Numbered from the stretch's first letter, positions 42,558 to 54,326 are shown. The stretch: DNA of 64,000 bases from Herbiconiux sp. L3-i23 (GCF_023734115.1 NZ_AP025737.1:2852001-2916000); one strand, 5' to 3'. The notes: a model not told the origin generated them from the letters alone. A program made the numbers and translations.

Positions 42558-43378
42558 CACGCATCCGCTCCGGCTCGCCACGCGTCGACGACGTCGAGCG
42601 CGGCCGCGGTCGACGCGACGTCGTGCACGCGCACGCCCCACGCTCCGGCGTGCGCGGCGAGAGCGCTGATCACCGCGGTCGGCAGGTCGCGCGGATCGAC
42701 GCCGGCGCCGACCCTGTTCCGCTGCGGCAGTGCGCCGACGAACCGCTTGCGCGAGGCGCCGACGAGCACCGGGTAGCCGAGCGACTCGATCTCGCCGAGA
42801 CGGGACAGCAGCTGCCAGTTGTGCCGGGCGTCCTTCGCGAAGCCGAGACCCGGGTCGAGGATGAGCTGCTGCTCGTCGATGCCCTGGACGAGCAGCTCGG
42901 CGACGCGCGACTTCAGCTCGCGCCGCACGTCGCTCGGCACGTCGCGGTAGTCGGCGAGGGTGACCATCTCGTTGCTGGGACCCCGCCAGTGCATGGCGAT
43001 GTACTTCACCCGGGTCTCGGCGATCACGCCCGCCATGCCGAGGTCGGCGAGACCACCGGAGACGTCGTTGATGATCGAGGCGCCGCTGCGCACGGCGGCG
43101 AGCGCGGTCGACGCGTTCATCGTGTCGACGCTCACCTCGATCCCGCGTTCGGCGAGGGCGACGACCACCGGGAGGACCCGGGCCCGTTCGATTTCGGGGT
43201 CGACGCGCTCGGCGCCGGGCCTTGTCGATTCGCCGCCGATGTCGATGATGTCGGCTCCGGCCGCGACCATGGCCTCGGCGTGCGCGACGGCGGCGTCGAA
43301 GTCGAGATGCTCGCCCCCGTCGCTGAACGAGTCGGGCGTCACGTTGAGGATGCCGAGCACCTTCGCGCGGCCGGTCAC
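42557..43378 (-). CDS. folP: Dihydropteroate synthase
   Basis: A 273-residue dihydropteroate synthase, which joins the pterin pyrophosphate to p-aminobenzoate and is the sulfonamide target. It has VLGILNVTPDSFSDGG (about 6-21), the DIIDIGGESTRPGA loop, ISVDTMNASTALAAV-type strand, INDVSGG, and the closing LVGASRKRFVG. The GTG at 43378 overlaps the folE stop (GTGA), and its TGA overlaps the folBK ATG by one base. Confidence 0.95.
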   Translation of the reverse strand: MTGRAKVLGILNVTPDSFSDGGEHLDFDAAVAHAEAMVAAGADIIDIGGESTRPGAERVDPEIERARVLPVVVALAERGIEVSVDTMNASTALAAVRSGASIINDVSGGLADLGMAGVIAETRVKYIAMHWRGPSNEMVTLADYRDVPSDVRRELKSRVAELLVQGIDEQQLILDPGLGFAKDARHNWQLLSRLGEIESLGYPVLVGASRKRFVGALPQRNRVGAGVDPRDLPTAVISALAAHAGAWGVRVHDVASTAAALDVVDAWRAGADA

Positions 43379-43962
43379 GAGTCGGCTCCGTCGGCGCCCA
43401 TCAGGAGGACGACCTCGGCACGACCTGCGGGATCGGCGTACTCGCCGCGGCCGGCGATGGTGACGGTGCGGGCCCCTTGCGTGCGGGTCCCGCGCGCCCA
43501 GAGGCAGGCGTGGTTCGCCGACAGGATGACGACCACGCCGCGGGCGTCGAGTCCGCGCTCGATCGCGTCGGCGATGTCCTCGGTAAGGCGTTCCTGCAGC
43601 TGCGGTCGCGACGACACCACGTCGAGAACGCGGGCGATGCGGCCGAGACCGGTGAGACGTGTGCGGGGCAGGTAGGCGATCGACGCCGTGCCCTGGAACG
43701 GGAGCAGATGGTGCTCGCACATCGACCGGAACGGAACGTCGGCGAGCACGACCGGTTCGGCGTCCTCACCCGTCGCGACGTCGGAGGCCTCGGAGAGCAC
43801 CAGCGACGCGTCGACGCCGACGCCGCTGAACAGCTCGGCGTAGGCGTCGGCGACCCGCGCCGGGGTCTCACGGAGCCCGTCGCGGGTCTGGTCCTCGCCG
43901 ATCGCCGAGAGCAGCTCACTCACGGCGCGACGGATGCGGTCAGCGTCGATAGGAGCCCCCAA
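43375..43962 (-). CDS. folE: GTP cyclohydrolase I
   Basis: A 195-residue GTP cyclohydrolase I, the first enzyme of tetrahydrofolate synthesis. It has RDGLRETPARVADAYAELFSG, SMCEHHLLPFQGTASIAYLP (zinc ligands Cys and His), GLGRIARVLDVVSSRPQLQERLTEDIADAI and the third ligand in ANHACLWARG. The TTG at 43962 is one base past the ftsH stop; no stronger start is available, so it is probably coupled to ftsH. Confidence 0.94.
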   Translation of the reverse strand: MGAPIDADRIRRAVSELLSAIGEDQTRDGLRETPARVADAYAELFSGVGVDASLVLSEASDVATGEDAEPVVLADVPFRSMCEHHLLPFQGTASIAYLPRTRLTGLGRIARVLDVVSSRPQLQERLTEDIADAIERGLDARGVVVILSANHACLWARGTRTQGARTVTIAGRGEYADPAGRAEVVLLMGADGADS

Positions 43963-43963
43963 C

Positions 43964-45973
<2,010 letters not shown>

Positions 45974-46033
45974 GATGCGACTAAGGGTACAGCCGCGGAA
46001 CTGTGGGCCTGACGGCTGTTTGCCAAGGGCGAA

Positions 46034-46064
46034 CCATGACAGCGGAACGGGTCCGCTGCCATGG
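46034..46064 (-). terminator. Terminator after the GH65 gene
   Basis: Stem CCATG-a-CAGCGGA / TCCGCTG-c-CATGG (12 pairs, one mismatch, five-base loop) 8 bp beyond the GH65 stop on the minus strand. Confidence 0.65.
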
Positions 46065-46071
46065 TCGAGGG

Positions 46072-48567
46072 TCAGCCGAGCGCGAAGCCGGGCAGGGTCG
46101 GAATCGACGCCGTGATCAGCGTGCCGTCCTCGCGGCGGTTCTCGGCCCCGCGGTTCGCGATGGGGCCTCCCGGCAGGAAGGGTCCCTGGTCGCCGAGCGG
46201 CACCGTGACGGGTGAGCCGGCGGCCACCGTGAAGGACTCCCCGCGCACCGTGAAGTCGACGGCGGCGCCGTCCACCACCTCGACGTGCAGCGCCTGACGG
46301 GTGAGGGTCACGAGCAGGCGGGTGCCGTGCCACGCGACGCGGAACCGGAGCTCGGGCCACGACGACGGCAGGCGCGGGTCGAAGGACAGCGCGCCGCCGA
46401 AGTCCCGCATGCCGCCGAAGCCGTAGACGAGCGCGCTCCAGACGCCGCCGACGGAGGCGACGTGCACACCGTCCGCCGTGTTGGCGTGCAAGTCGGCGAG
46501 GTCGACGTAGAGGGCGTGCTCGAAGTAGCGCAGCGCGAGGTCGCGGTAACCGATCTCGGCGGCGACGATCGACTGCACGACCGCCGACAGCGTCGAGTCT
46601 CCGGTGGTCAGCGGGTCGTAGTAGTCGAAGTCGGCGCGCTTCTCGGCCTCAGTGAATTCATCGCCGTGCAGGAACAGGGCGAGCACCACGTCGGCCTGCT
46701 TCAGCACCTGGAAGCGGTAGATGACGAGCGGGTGGTAGTGCAGCAGCAGGGGCTTCTTGTCCTCGGGCGTCGCCGCGAGGTCCCAGACCTCGCGCTCGAG
46801 GAAGTGCTGGTCCTGCGGGTGGATGCCGACGGCCTCGTCGTAGGGGATCGCCATCGCGTCCGCGGCGCGCTCCCACTCGACGAGCTCGTACATGTCGAGC
46901 CCCAGCCGATCGACCATGCGGGCGAACGCCTGCGGGTACTGCTTCTCGATGAGCCGCACCGACTCGACGGCGTAGCGCAGGTTGAAGCGCGCCATCGTGT
47001 TGGTGAAGAGGTTGTCGTTGACGACGGTCGTGTACTCGTCGGGCCCGGTGACACCGTGGATGTGGAAGGTGTCCTGCGCGTTGTGCCGCCAGAAGCCGAG
47101 GGTCGTCCACAGCCGCGCGGTCTCGACGGCGATGTCCACCGCGCCGCGGGCGAGGAAGTCGACGTCACCGGTCGCACGCACGTACTTCGCCAGGGCGAAG
47201 GTGATGTCGGCGTTGATGTGGTACTGCGCGGTGCCCGCCGCGTAGTAGGCCGACGCCTCCTCGCCGTTGATGGTGCGCCACGGGAACAGCGCCCCCGCCT
47301 CGCTCAACTGACGGGCGCGCTCGCGGGCGGCGGGCAGCATCCCCTCGCGCATCGAGATCGCGTTGCGGGCGAATTGCGGGTTCGTGTAGGTGAGGAACGG
47401 GATCACGTAGATCTCGGTGTCCCAGAAGTAGTGGCCGCTGTAGCCGCTGCCGGTGACGCCCTTCGCCGCGACGCCGAGGCCGTCGGCGCGCGAGGTGGCC
47501 TGCGCGAGCTGGAACAGGTTCCAGCGCACCGCCTGCTGCAGCTCGGGGTCGTGCGGGATCTCGACATCGGAGCGGCTCCAGAAGCCGTCGAACCACTCGC
47601 GCTGCTTCTCGTACTGGCGGGCGACGCCCTCGCCGGCGACCCGATCGATCGTGCGCTCGCACCGGTCGATCAGTTCGTGCGGAGGCACCCCGCGGGAGCT
47701 GTGATAGCTGACGATCTTGGTGAGGCGGATGGGCACGCCCGCCTTGGCCTGGAAGCGGAACACGTTCTTGGCACGGTCGGCCTGCACGCTGTGCCGGCGC
47801 ACGACCTCGTTCTCGGTCTCGACGATGTGGTCGGCCATCACCGCGACTGTCATCCGCGACTGGGTGACCCGGTAGCTGAGGGCGCTGCGGTCGCCGTCCT
47901 GCCAGAACTGCTCGGGCTGCAGCACCCGCTCGCCGATCGTCTCGGCCTTGCGCGGGTCGAAGCCCTTCGCCTTCTGCCGACGCGAGCCGTACTCGTCCTC
48001 GCCGTCCTGGCGGTTGATGACCTGCGAGGAGATGACGACCGGGGCGTCGGCATCCTCGACGGTCACCTCGAAGCGCATTACGGCGAGGTGCCGCTCGTTG
48101 AAGGAGACCATGCGGTCGCTCTTCACGGTGACGTGCTTGCCGCTCGGGGTGAGCCAGCGCAGCTCGCGGCGCAGGAGCCCGTCGGCGAAGTCGAGCTCCC
48201 GCCGGTATTCGAGGAGCTCGGCGACGTCGAGCGCGAGGGGCTCGTCGTCGACGTAGAGCCGGATGACCTTGGCGTCGGGCACGTTGACGATGGTCTGGCC
48301 GGTCTCGGCGAAGCCGAACGCCTGCTCGGCGTGACGGATCTGCCACGTCTCGTGCACCCCGTTGATGAAGGTGCCGTGCATGTGGTTCGCGCGGCCCTCG
48401 GAGTGGTTGCCGCGCATGCCCAGGTAGCCGTTGCCCACCGCGAAGAGGGTCTCGGACAGCCCGAGATTGTCCTCGTTGTAGATGCGGTCGACGAGCTTCC
48501 ACGGGTCGGCCGGGAAGCGGTCGCGGTCGAGCGGCATCAGGGGGACCGAATACTCACGGGCGGTCAT
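46072..48567 (-). CDS. Glycoside hydrolase family 65 (disaccharide phosphorylase-type)
   Basis: An 831-residue GH65 enzyme. The N-terminal beta-sandwich begins around [31 protein letters not shown], followed by the (alpha/alpha)6 barrel with [24 protein letters not shown], the catalytic acid Glu in [15 protein letters not shown] (about 510), [13 protein letters not shown] (phosphate-loop region) and a C-terminal sandwich. GH65 enzymes are mostly inverting phosphorylases acting on maltose, trehalose, kojibiose or nigerose and release beta-glucose 1-phosphate. The substrate cannot be read from sequence alone. It overlaps the HAD gene upstream by ATGA, and the HAD enzyme would convert the product. 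Confidence 0.9.
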   Translation of the reverse strand: MTAREYSVPLMPLDRDRFPADPWKLVDRIYNEDNLGLSETLFAVGNGYLGMRGNHSEGRANHMHGTFINGVHETWQIRHAEQAFGFAETGQTIVNVPDAKVIRLYVDDEPLALDVAELLEYRRELDFADGLLRRELRWLTPSGKHVTVKSDRMVSFNERHLAVMRFEVTVEDADAPVVISSQVINRQDGEDEYGSRRQKAKGFDPRKAETIGERVLQPEQFWQDGDRSALSYRVTQSRMTVAVMADHIVETENEVVRRHSVQADRAKNVFRFQAKAGVPIRLTKIVSYHSSRGVPPHELIDRCERTIDRVAGEGVARQYEKQREWFDGFWSRSDVEIPHDPELQQAVRWNLFQLAQATSRADGLGVAAKGVTGSGYSGHYFWDTEIYVIPFLTYTNPQFARNAISMREGMLPAARERARQLSEAGALFPWRTINGEEASAYYAAGTAQYHINADITFALAKYVRATGDVDFLARGAVDIAVETARLWTTLGFWRHNAQDTFHIHGVTGPDEYTTVVNDNLFTNTMARFNLRYAVESVRLIEKQYPQAFARMVDRLGLDMYELVEWERAADAMAIPYDEAVGIHPQDQHFLEREVWDLAATPEDKKPLLLHYHPLVIYRFQVLKQADVVLALFLHGDEFTEAEKRADFDYYDPLTTGDSTLSAVVQSIVAAEIGYRDLALRYFEHALYVDLADLHANTADGVHVASVGGVWSALVYGFGGMRDFGGALSFDPRLPSSWPELRFRVAWHGTRLLVTLTRQALHVEVVDGAAVDFTVRGESFTVAAGSPVTVPLGDQGPFLPGGPIANRGAENRREDGTLITASIPTLPGFALG

Positions 48568-49382
48568 CGGACTTCTTCCTGGTCTGTGCTGTCGGAGATG
48601 TCGCTGCCGGACATGTCGTTGTCGGAGACGTCGCTATCGGAGGTGTCGCGTGCGACGAGTTCTTCGAGGTCCTGGACGACGAGGTCGGCCCCCGCGGCGA
48701 GAAGCGGCTCGGGCCCGACTCCGCGGTCGACGCCGACGACGAGTCCGAACTCTCCCGCGTGCGCGGCGGCGACACCCGAGATGGCGTCTTCGAAGACGGC
48801 GACGGTGGCGGGACCGAAGCCGAGCCGCTTCGCTCCGGCGAGGAACATGTCGGGGGCCGGCTTGCCGGGAATCCCCTCCTCCACCGCGGTGACCCCGTCG
48901 ACGACGGCGTCGAAACGGTCGCCGAGGCCCGCCGCGCGCAGGACCGGGCGGGCGTTCTTCGAACTGGACACCACCGCCATGGGGATGCCCCGCGCGGCCA
49001 ACTGAACGATCAAATCGAGGGATCCGGCGTACGGGGCGACGCCCTCGTGCTCGAGGATCGCCGCGAACACCGCGTTCTTGCGGTTGCCGATCCCGCACAC
49101 CGTCTCGGCGTCGCCCGGATCGTCCGCACTCCCCCATGGCAGGTCGATACCGCGCGAGCTGAGGAGGGACTGCACACCGTCGTAGCGGGGCTTGCCGTCG
49201 AGCGAGGCGAAGTAGTCGGCGTCGCTGTACGGCACCGTGACGCCGTGCTTCGCGAACTCCTCCTCGAACACCTGCGCCCACGCCTTCATGTGGACTTCGG
49301 CGGTCGGGGTGACGACCCCGTCGAGGTCGAAGAGGACGGCCTCGCATTCAGCGAGGGAGAGGGCGGCGAGGTCGCGGGTCAC
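48564..49382 (-). CDS. HAD-family beta-phosphoglucomutase-like enzyme
   Basis: A 272-residue HAD enzyme with the nucleophile motif VLFDLDGVVTPT (about 16-27, Asp pair), a helical cap, VVSSSKNARPVL (motif 2 Ser), GKPAPDMFLAGAKRLG (motif 3 Lys) and VFEDAISGVAAA (motif 4). With GH65 it fits beta-phosphoglucomutase, giving glucose 6-phosphate. GTG 49382 is preferred because GGAG lies before it and the next downstream codons reach the motif. The C-terminal ~25 residues are an unusual Ser/Asp pentapeptide repeat encoded by 48589-48648. Confidence 0.88.
   Translation of the reverse strand: MTRDLAALSLAECEAVLFDLDGVVTPTAEVHMKAWAQVFEEEFAKHGVTVPYSDADYFASLDGKPRYDGVQSLLSSRGIDLPWGSADDPGDAETVCGIGNRKNAVFAAILEHEGVAPYAGSLDLIVQLAARGIPMAVVSSSKNARPVLRAAGLGDRFDAVVDGVTAVEEGIPGKPAPDMFLAGAKRLGFGPATVAVFEDAISGVAAAHAGEFGLVVGVDRGVGPEPLLAAGADLVVQDLEELVARDTSDSDVSDNDMSGSDISDSTDQEEVR
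48589..48648 (-). repeat. Four 15-bp tandem repeats encoding Ser/Asp pentapeptides
   Basis: Four in-frame 15-bp units (48589-48603, 48604-48618, 48619-48633, 48634-48648) each include TCGGA or CCGGA and GTCG. On the minus strand they encode DTSDS, DVSDN, DMSGS and DISDS-type pentapeptides at the C-terminus of the HAD enzyme. Confidence 0.8.
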
Positions 49383-49532
49383 GAGGGCTCCGAGGTAATA
49401 GTGGCCGCACACGGCCGGGCGTGGGAGGGGCTGCCTCGTCGGCGAGACGTCTCAAGCGAGGATTACTGTACGGCCCTCGAAGCACTTCGACGCGTCATCC
49501 GCGCGTCGCTTCAGCGTTCGGGGGCGCCCCGA

Positions 49533-50093
49533 TCAGTCTTCGTGCGAGTAGACGTGCGGGGCGAGGATGCCGAGTCCGCGCAGGTTGCGGTAGCGCTCGG
49601 CGTAGTCGAGCCCGTAGCCGACGACGAACGAGTTGGGGATGTCGAAGCCGACGTAGCGCACGTCGACCTCGACCTTCGCCGCATCGGGCTTGCGCAGCAG
49701 CGCGCAGATCTCGACCGACTCGGGTCCGCGGGAGCGCAGGTTCTCGACGAGCCACGACAGCGTGAGCCCCGAGTCGATGATGTCCTCGACGATCAGCACC
49801 TTGCGGCCGGCGAGCTCGGTGTCGAGGTCCTTCAGGATGCGCACGACACCGGACGAACGGGTGCTGGAGCCGTAGGAGCTCACCGCCATCCAGTCCATCT
49901 CGACGGGCAGCGTCAGCTCGCGAGCCAGGTCGGCCATGACCATGACGGCGCCCTTCAACACGCCGACGAGCAGCACATCCTCACCCGCGTAGTCGCGTTC
50001 GATCTCGCGGCACATCTCGGCGATGCGCCCCTGGATCTGCTCCTCGGTGAGCAGGAGCTCCACCAGGTCGTTCTCGACATCGGCCGGGTACAT
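49533..50093 (-). CDS. hpt: Hypoxanthine phosphoribosyltransferase
   Basis: A 186-residue purine-salvage enzyme that makes IMP or GMP from hypoxanthine or guanine and PRPP. It has the PRPP-binding motif [14 protein letters not shown] (about 98-111), [13 protein letters not shown] (flexible loop) and [14 protein letters not shown] near the C-terminus. GAGGAG is a few bases before the ATG. It follows tilS by 47 bp, the usual actinobacterial order. Confidence 0.95.
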   Translation of the reverse strand: MYPADVENDLVELLLTEEQIQGRIAEMCREIERDYAGEDVLLVGVLKGAVMVMADLARELTLPVEMDWMAVSSYGSSTRSSGVVRILKDLDTELAGRKVLIVEDIIDSGLTLSWLVENLRSRGPESVEICALLRKPDAAKVEVDVRYVGFDIPNSFVVGYGLDYAERYRNLRGLGILAPHVYSHED

Positions 50094-50140
50094 GGAACTC
50101 CTCGGTGTGGCTTGCGGCTCGAGCGGGTGGTGTCGCGCGG

Positions 50141-51142
50141 TCAGACGGATGCGGCGAAGCGCAGGAGACCGTCGCGTCGTTCCACCATAACGCCGGGCAG
50201 GTGCACCGCACCTTGACCGTGCCAGTCGCTGACCAGCCGCGCGACCGCGAGGGTCTGCGATCGCGTGAGTGTCAGCCCGAACTCGTGCAGGGCGGCCACC
50301 CGGATGACGCGCTGGCGCAGCGCGGACGGCTGCCCGTGCAGCGCGGCGACGGGGAGGGCGATGCCCGCTTCGGAGTGCTCGGCGATCTCCTCCGCCCATT
50401 CGAGCGCGAGGTGGTCGAGCGCTTCGGAGTCCTCCCGCAGCTGGTCGGCCGTTCGAGAGAGCGCCTCGGCGACCCCCGGGCCGAGCGCGGTCTCGAGGCT
50501 CGGCAGCAGGTCGTGGCGCACGCGCACACGCGCGTAGCGCGGGTCGAGGTTGTGGGGGTCGTCCCAGAATTCGAGGCCGGAGTCGGCGCAGAATGCGCGG
50601 GTGCTGTCGCGACGGATGCCGAGGAGAGGTCGCAGGTAGGGCGGAGCGTCGACCGCCATGCCCGTCAGCGAGTCGGGGCCGGAGCCGCGCGCCAGCCCGA
50701 GCAGCACCGTCTCGGCCTGGTCGTCGAGCGTGTGCGCGAGGAGGATGCGCATGGCACCCAGCCGCTCCGCCGAGCTCTGCAGTGCCGTGCGCCGCGCCTC
50801 GCGGGCGGCCGCTTCGGGGCCGCCGTCCGCTCCCACCTCGACGGTCAGAACCTCGACCGGGGCGAGCCCGAGCTTCGTCGCTTGCTGGGCCGCTCGGGCC
50901 GCCACATCGTCCGAGCCCGGTTGCAGGCCGTGGTCGACGATGAGCGCGCCCGCCCGGAAACCGGCGCGCGGCGCCTCGAACGCGGTCGCCGCCGCGAGGG
51001 CGAGCGAGTCGGCTCCCCCGCTCAGCGCCACCAGCACCAGCGCTCCGTCACCGCCCTCGCCGCGGTCGAGGGCGGTAAGAGATTCCCTGACCGCGCGCCG
51101 GATGTCGGCCATCGCCGGGGTCAGTCGCGGTCGGGAGGGCAT
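50141..51142 (-). CDS. tilS: tRNA(Ile)-lysidine synthase
   Basis: A 333-residue N-type ATP pyrophosphatase that converts C34 of tRNA-Ile2 to lysidine so it reads AUA. The P-loop is [12 protein letters not shown] (about 38-49), followed by [37 protein letters not shown] and [14 protein letters not shown]. The compact length without the long C-terminal domain is typical of actinobacteria. The gene precedes hpt. Confidence 0.94.
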   Translation of the reverse strand: MPSRPRLTPAMADIRRAVRESLTALDRGEGGDGALVLVALSGGADSLALAAATAFEAPRAGFRAGALIVDHGLQPGSDDVAARAAQQATKLGLAPVEVLTVEVGADGGPEAAAREARRTALQSSAERLGAMRILLAHTLDDQAETVLLGLARGSGPDSLTGMAVDAPPYLRPLLGIRRDSTRAFCADSGLEFWDDPHNLDPRYARVRVRHDLLPSLETALGPGVAEALSRTADQLREDSEALDHLALEWAEEIAEHSEAGIALPVAALHGQPSALRQRVIRVAALHEFGLTLTRSQTLAVARLVSDWHGQGAVHLPGVMVERRDGLLRFAASV

Positions 51143-51275
51143 CCACTAACGTTATCGAGTCGGCGCATCCCGCCGATCGTCCGGCTCTGGCCGCGACCAC
51201 GGGCCCTCGCGGCCTGCACCGAAGCACAGGCCCGCACCTCCGCGCGGCCCGCACCAATTGAAGGAGTCGCCGATC

Positions 51276-51767
51276 ATGGCTGCCTACGATGTCGTCGTCG
51301 AAATCCCGAAGGGGAGCCGCAACAAGTACGAGGTCGACCACGAGACCGGTCGCGTCTACCTCGACCGCGTGCTCTTCACCAGCTTCGTCTACCCCGTCGA
51401 CTACGGGTTCTTCGAGGGCACCCTCGGCGGCGACGGCGACCCGCTCGACGCGCTCGTGCTGCTCGAGTACCCCGTCTACCCGGGCGTCGGCGTCAAGGTG
51501 CGCCCCGTCGGCGTGCTGCGCATGAGCGACGAGGCCGGCACCGACGAGAAGATCATCGTCGTGCCGTTCAAGGATCCCCGCTGGACCCACATCCAGGACC
51601 TCACCGACGTCCCCGAGCAGACGCGCAACGAGCTCGAGCACTTCTTCGCCCGCTACAAGGACCTCGAGCCGGGCAAGTTCGTGAAGATCGACGGCTGGGG
51701 CGACGCCGCCGAAGCCGAGCAGCTCGTCCAGGAGGCCATCGAGCGCCTCAAGACCGAAGGTCACTGA
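51276..51767 (+). CDS. ppa: Inorganic pyrophosphatase (family I)
   Basis: A 163-residue soluble pyrophosphatase. The active site has the [17 protein letters not shown] start, the metal-binding signature [10 protein letters not shown] (about 55-64), and KDPRW. Length is standard for bacterial family I. AAGGAG nine bases before the ATG supports the start. It is divergent from tilS, with a 133-bp promoter gap, and is closed by a strong terminator. Confidence 0.96.
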   Translation: MAAYDVVVEIPKGSRNKYEVDHETGRVYLDRVLFTSFVYPVDYGFFEGTLGGDGDPLDALVLLEYPVYPGVGVKVRPVGVLRMSDEAGTDEKIIVVPFKDPRWTHIQDLTDVPEQTRNELEHFFARYKDLEPGKFVKIDGWGDAAEAEQLVQEAIERLKTEGH

Positions 51768-51778
51768 CTTCCGACGAC

Positions 51779-51814
51779 GAAGGCCCGCTTCACCGATCGG
51801 TGGAGCGGGCCTTC
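51779..51814. terminator. Bidirectional terminator after ppa
   Basis: Stem GAAGGCCCGCT/AGCGGGCCTTC (11 bp) plus inner CACC/GGTG; lies between the convergent ppa and NlpC/P60 genes. Confidence 0.88.
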
Positions 51815-51826
51815 TGCCGTTCTGCG

Positions 51827-53056
51827 TCAGGCGGTGGGGCGGGCGACGTACGCGACGCGCTCGTAGCTGCGCACCGCGACCTCGCGCACGGGGACGCCCT
51901 CGTACGGCGCCTCGATCATCCGGCCGCCACCCGTGTACATCGTCACGTGGTACATGTCGCTGCCGTCGGAGGAGTAGAAGATCAGGTCGCCCGGCTGCAC
52001 CTGCGAGTAGGGCACCAGCTGGCCGCGGTTGCGGGCGGTGTTGTACTGGTTCGTCGCGGAGTGGGTGCCGATGCCGACGCCGGCGGCCGCGTAGGACTTG
52101 AGGGTGAGGCCCGAGCAGTCCCAGCGGTCGGGTCCGGCGCCGCCGAGCAGGTAGTACTCGCCGATCTGGTCGCGCGCGAACGCGATCGCGGTGGCGACCT
52201 TGTCGACCACGGGCGGGGCGACCGGCGGCGGCTGCGTCGCTCCGGGCGGGGTGATGGGCGGCGCGGAGGGCGGCGCGGGCGGGCCCGACTGCTGCTCCTT
52301 CTCGGCCGTGAGCCCCTGCTGGTACGCCGCCTCGGTCGACGCGGTGGTGTTCTTCAGCGACGCGAGCTGCGCGTAGAGCTCGCTCTGCCGGGACTCCTGC
52401 TCGGCCAGCGCGGCGGAGGCGGCCGAGGAGGCGGCGTTCGCGGCGTCGAGGGCTTTCTGGGCGTCGTCGGCGAGGGCCGCGCGCTGCTTCGTCGCGATCT
52501 GCGCCTGGCTGCCGAGCGAGGTCGCTTCCTTCTGGTCGGCGATCGCGTCGTCGTAGATGCCCTGCGACTGGGCGGACAGCTTCGTCATCGTGCCGAGCTG
52601 GTAGAGCAGGTCGTCGGCGTCGGAGCCGTTCAGCGCCAGGTCGAGCCCGAAGTCGGATCCGGAGTTGCGGGCGAGATGCGCGGCGAGGAGGCCGGCGCGC
52701 ATCTTCGACACCTTCGCCTTCTCATCGGCGTCGGCCGCCTTCGAGGCGAGGTCCTTCTCGCGCTTGGCTGCGCTGTCGAGCTGGTCCTTGGCGATCGCGT
52801 ACTTCTCGGCGGCGATCTGCTGAGTCCGCGCCGCCGCGGCGGCGTTCGCCTGCAGCCCATCGAGCAGACCGGTCAGCTCCGCGATCTTGGCAGCAGTGGC
52901 GGTCTCGTCGTTCTTGGCGTTCTGGACGTCGTCCCACGTCGGGTAGTCGGGGGCGGCGACGGCGGTGGAGACACCGACCGCAGCGGTGACCGATCCGATG
53001 ACGAGCGCGCTGATGGCGACCTCGGGCCGCAGGGCCGTCTTGCGCTTGCCGAGCAA
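51827..53056 (-). CDS. Secreted NlpC/P60 peptidoglycan endopeptidase
   Basis: A 409-residue secreted cell-wall hydrolase. A signal peptide ends near VSTAVAA, followed by a long coiled coil (about 45-265, Ala/Glu/Lys-rich), a Pro-rich linker, and a C-terminal NlpC/P60 domain with the catalytic Cys in RWDCSGLT and His in YHVTMYTGGG. It probably cleaves stem peptides, like RipA-type proteins in septation. The TTG at 53056 has AGGAGG eight bases before it. Just downstream of the M23 gene (10 bp), and the mature N-terminus (DYPTWDDVQNAK) closely resembles that of the M23 protein. Confidence 0.88.
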   Translation of the reverse strand: MLGKRKTALRPEVAISALVIGSVTAAVGVSTAVAAPDYPTWDDVQNAKNDETATAAKIAELTGLLDGLQANAAAAARTQQIAAEKYAIAKDQLDSAAKREKDLASKAADADEKAKVSKMRAGLLAAHLARNSGSDFGLDLALNGSDADDLLYQLGTMTKLSAQSQGIYDDAIADQKEATSLGSQAQIATKQRAALADDAQKALDAANAASSAASAALAEQESRQSELYAQLASLKNTTASTEAAYQQGLTAEKEQQSGPPAPPSAPPITPPGATQPPPVAPPVVDKVATAIAFARDQIGEYYLLGGAGPDRWDCSGLTLKSYAAAGVGIGTHSATNQYNTARNRGQLVPYSQVQPGDLIFYSSDGSDMYHVTMYTGGGRMIEAPYEGVPVREVAVRSYERVAYVARPTA

Positions 53057-53066
53057 GGGCCGCCTC

Positions 53067-54326
53067 CTAGCCAAGTGCCGCTCCCCTGTCGCGCATGAAC
53101 GGCACGGCGTCGATCTGGGTGCCATTGATGCGCACCTCGAAGTGCAGGTGGCATCCGGTGGAGGCGCCGGTCGTGCCACTCGAGGCGATGTTCTGCCCGG
53201 CCTCGACGTAGTCGCCGATGCCGACGAAGCGTCCGCCGTCGCGGATGTGCGCGTACCCGGTGGTGACACCGTCGCCATGGTCGATCTCGATGAAGTTGCC
53301 ATACGTGCCGTACCAACCCGAGTACTTCACGGTGCCGGAGGTCGCGGCGTAGATGTTCGCCGAGCAGCCCGTGCCGATGTCGGTTCCGCGGTGGAACGAG
53401 TTGGCGCCGGCCGGCTGGCTGGGGCGGGGGCCGTAGTTGTCGGTGATGCGGCCGTATGCCGGCTTCGACCAGCCCTGGTCACTCAGCTGACCCCAGTCGG
53501 ATCCGCCACCTCCCGCCGCTGCGGCGGCCGCGGCGGCTCTGCGGCGCTCTTCGACGCCGGCCTGGTACTGCTCGGTGGTCGCGGCGGTCGCATCCTTGAG
53601 CGCGGCGAGCTGCTGCTCGAGCACGATGCTCATCTCCTGCTGCTCGGCGAGCAGGGCTTCTGCCGCCTGCGCGGCGGCGGCGGCTTCGGCGAGCTTCGCC
53701 TCGGCGGCGACGCGGAGCTTCTCGCGCTCATCGCGGGCGACCTGCGCCTGGTCGCTGAGCGACTGGGCGGAATTCTTGGCGGACAGCGCCGACGAGTAGA
53801 CGCCGTCGTTGATCTCGGCGAGCTTCGTCGCGCGTCCGAGCTTGGAGAGGAACTGGTCGGCCGCGCCGTCGCCTTCGAGCATGAGACCGGCACCGCCGAG
53901 GTCGGCACCACCGGATCGGTAGAGCTGCGCGGCGAGGAGCCCGGCGCGCGCGGTCGCGGCGTCGGCCTGCGCCTTGCTCGCATCGGCTTCGGCCTGCAGC
54001 GAGTTCGCCTTCAGGTCGGCGGCATCGAACTCCTCCTGCGCGGCCTGATACTCGACGCCGCGTTGCTCGGCGATGGCCTGCGTCTCGGCGACCTGGGCCT
54101 GCGCGGCGGCGATGAGACCTTCGATCCGCGTGATCTCGGCCGCCTTGGTGGCCTCGTTGGCTTTGGCGGCTTGGACGTCGTCCCAGCTCGGGTAGTCCGC
54201 GGCCCACGCCGGCGCCGACGCGGTGGTGATGACCGCGATCGCAGCGATCGCCCCCGCGAGAACCCGTGTGGCCACGCGTGAACGCAGCGAACGAGACCGA
54301 CTCGTACGCACGCCGACCACCCCCAT
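53067..54326 (-). CDS. Secreted M23-family peptidoglycan peptidase
   Basis: A 419-residue protein: basic start and signal peptide to about residue 42 (PAWAA), a coiled coil (about 45-270), a poly-Ala linker, then an M23 (LytM-like) domain with FHRGTDIG (His and Asp ligands) and HLHFEVR. In an M23 metallopeptidase these make up the zinc site. The shared DYP-S/T-WDDVQ-AK start and coiled coil with the downstream NlpC/P60 protein indicate an ancient duplication with different catalytic heads. ATG 54326 precedes a highly basic n-region. Confidence 0.88.
   Translation of the reverse strand: MGVVGVRTSRSRSLRSRVATRVLAGAIAAIAVITTASAPAWAADYPSWDDVQAAKANEATKAAEITRIEGLIAAAQAQVAETQAIAEQRGVEYQAAQEEFDAADLKANSLQAEADASKAQADAATARAGLLAAQLYRSGGADLGGAGLMLEGDGAADQFLSKLGRATKLAEINDGVYSSALSAKNSAQSLSDQAQVARDEREKLRVAAEAKLAEAAAAAQAAEALLAEQQEMSIVLEQQLAALKDATAATTEQYQAGVEERRRAAAAAAAAGGGGSDWGQLSDQGWSKPAYGRITDNYGPRPSQPAGANSFHRGTDIGTGCSANIYAATSGTVKYSGWYGTYGNFIEIDHGDGVTTGYAHIRDGGRFVGIGDYVEAGQNIASSGTTGASTGCHLHFEVRINGTQIDAVPFMRDRGAALG

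Noticed and set aside
50105-53098. 997-codon plus-strand open frame
   Set aside because: It crosses tilS, ppa and the NlpC/P60 gene in the wrong frame and shows no domain.
53437-53459. Second TTGTCGGTG element
   Set aside because: It lies inside the M23 coding region, on the opposite strand, and lacks a -10 match, so it is a chance occurrence.
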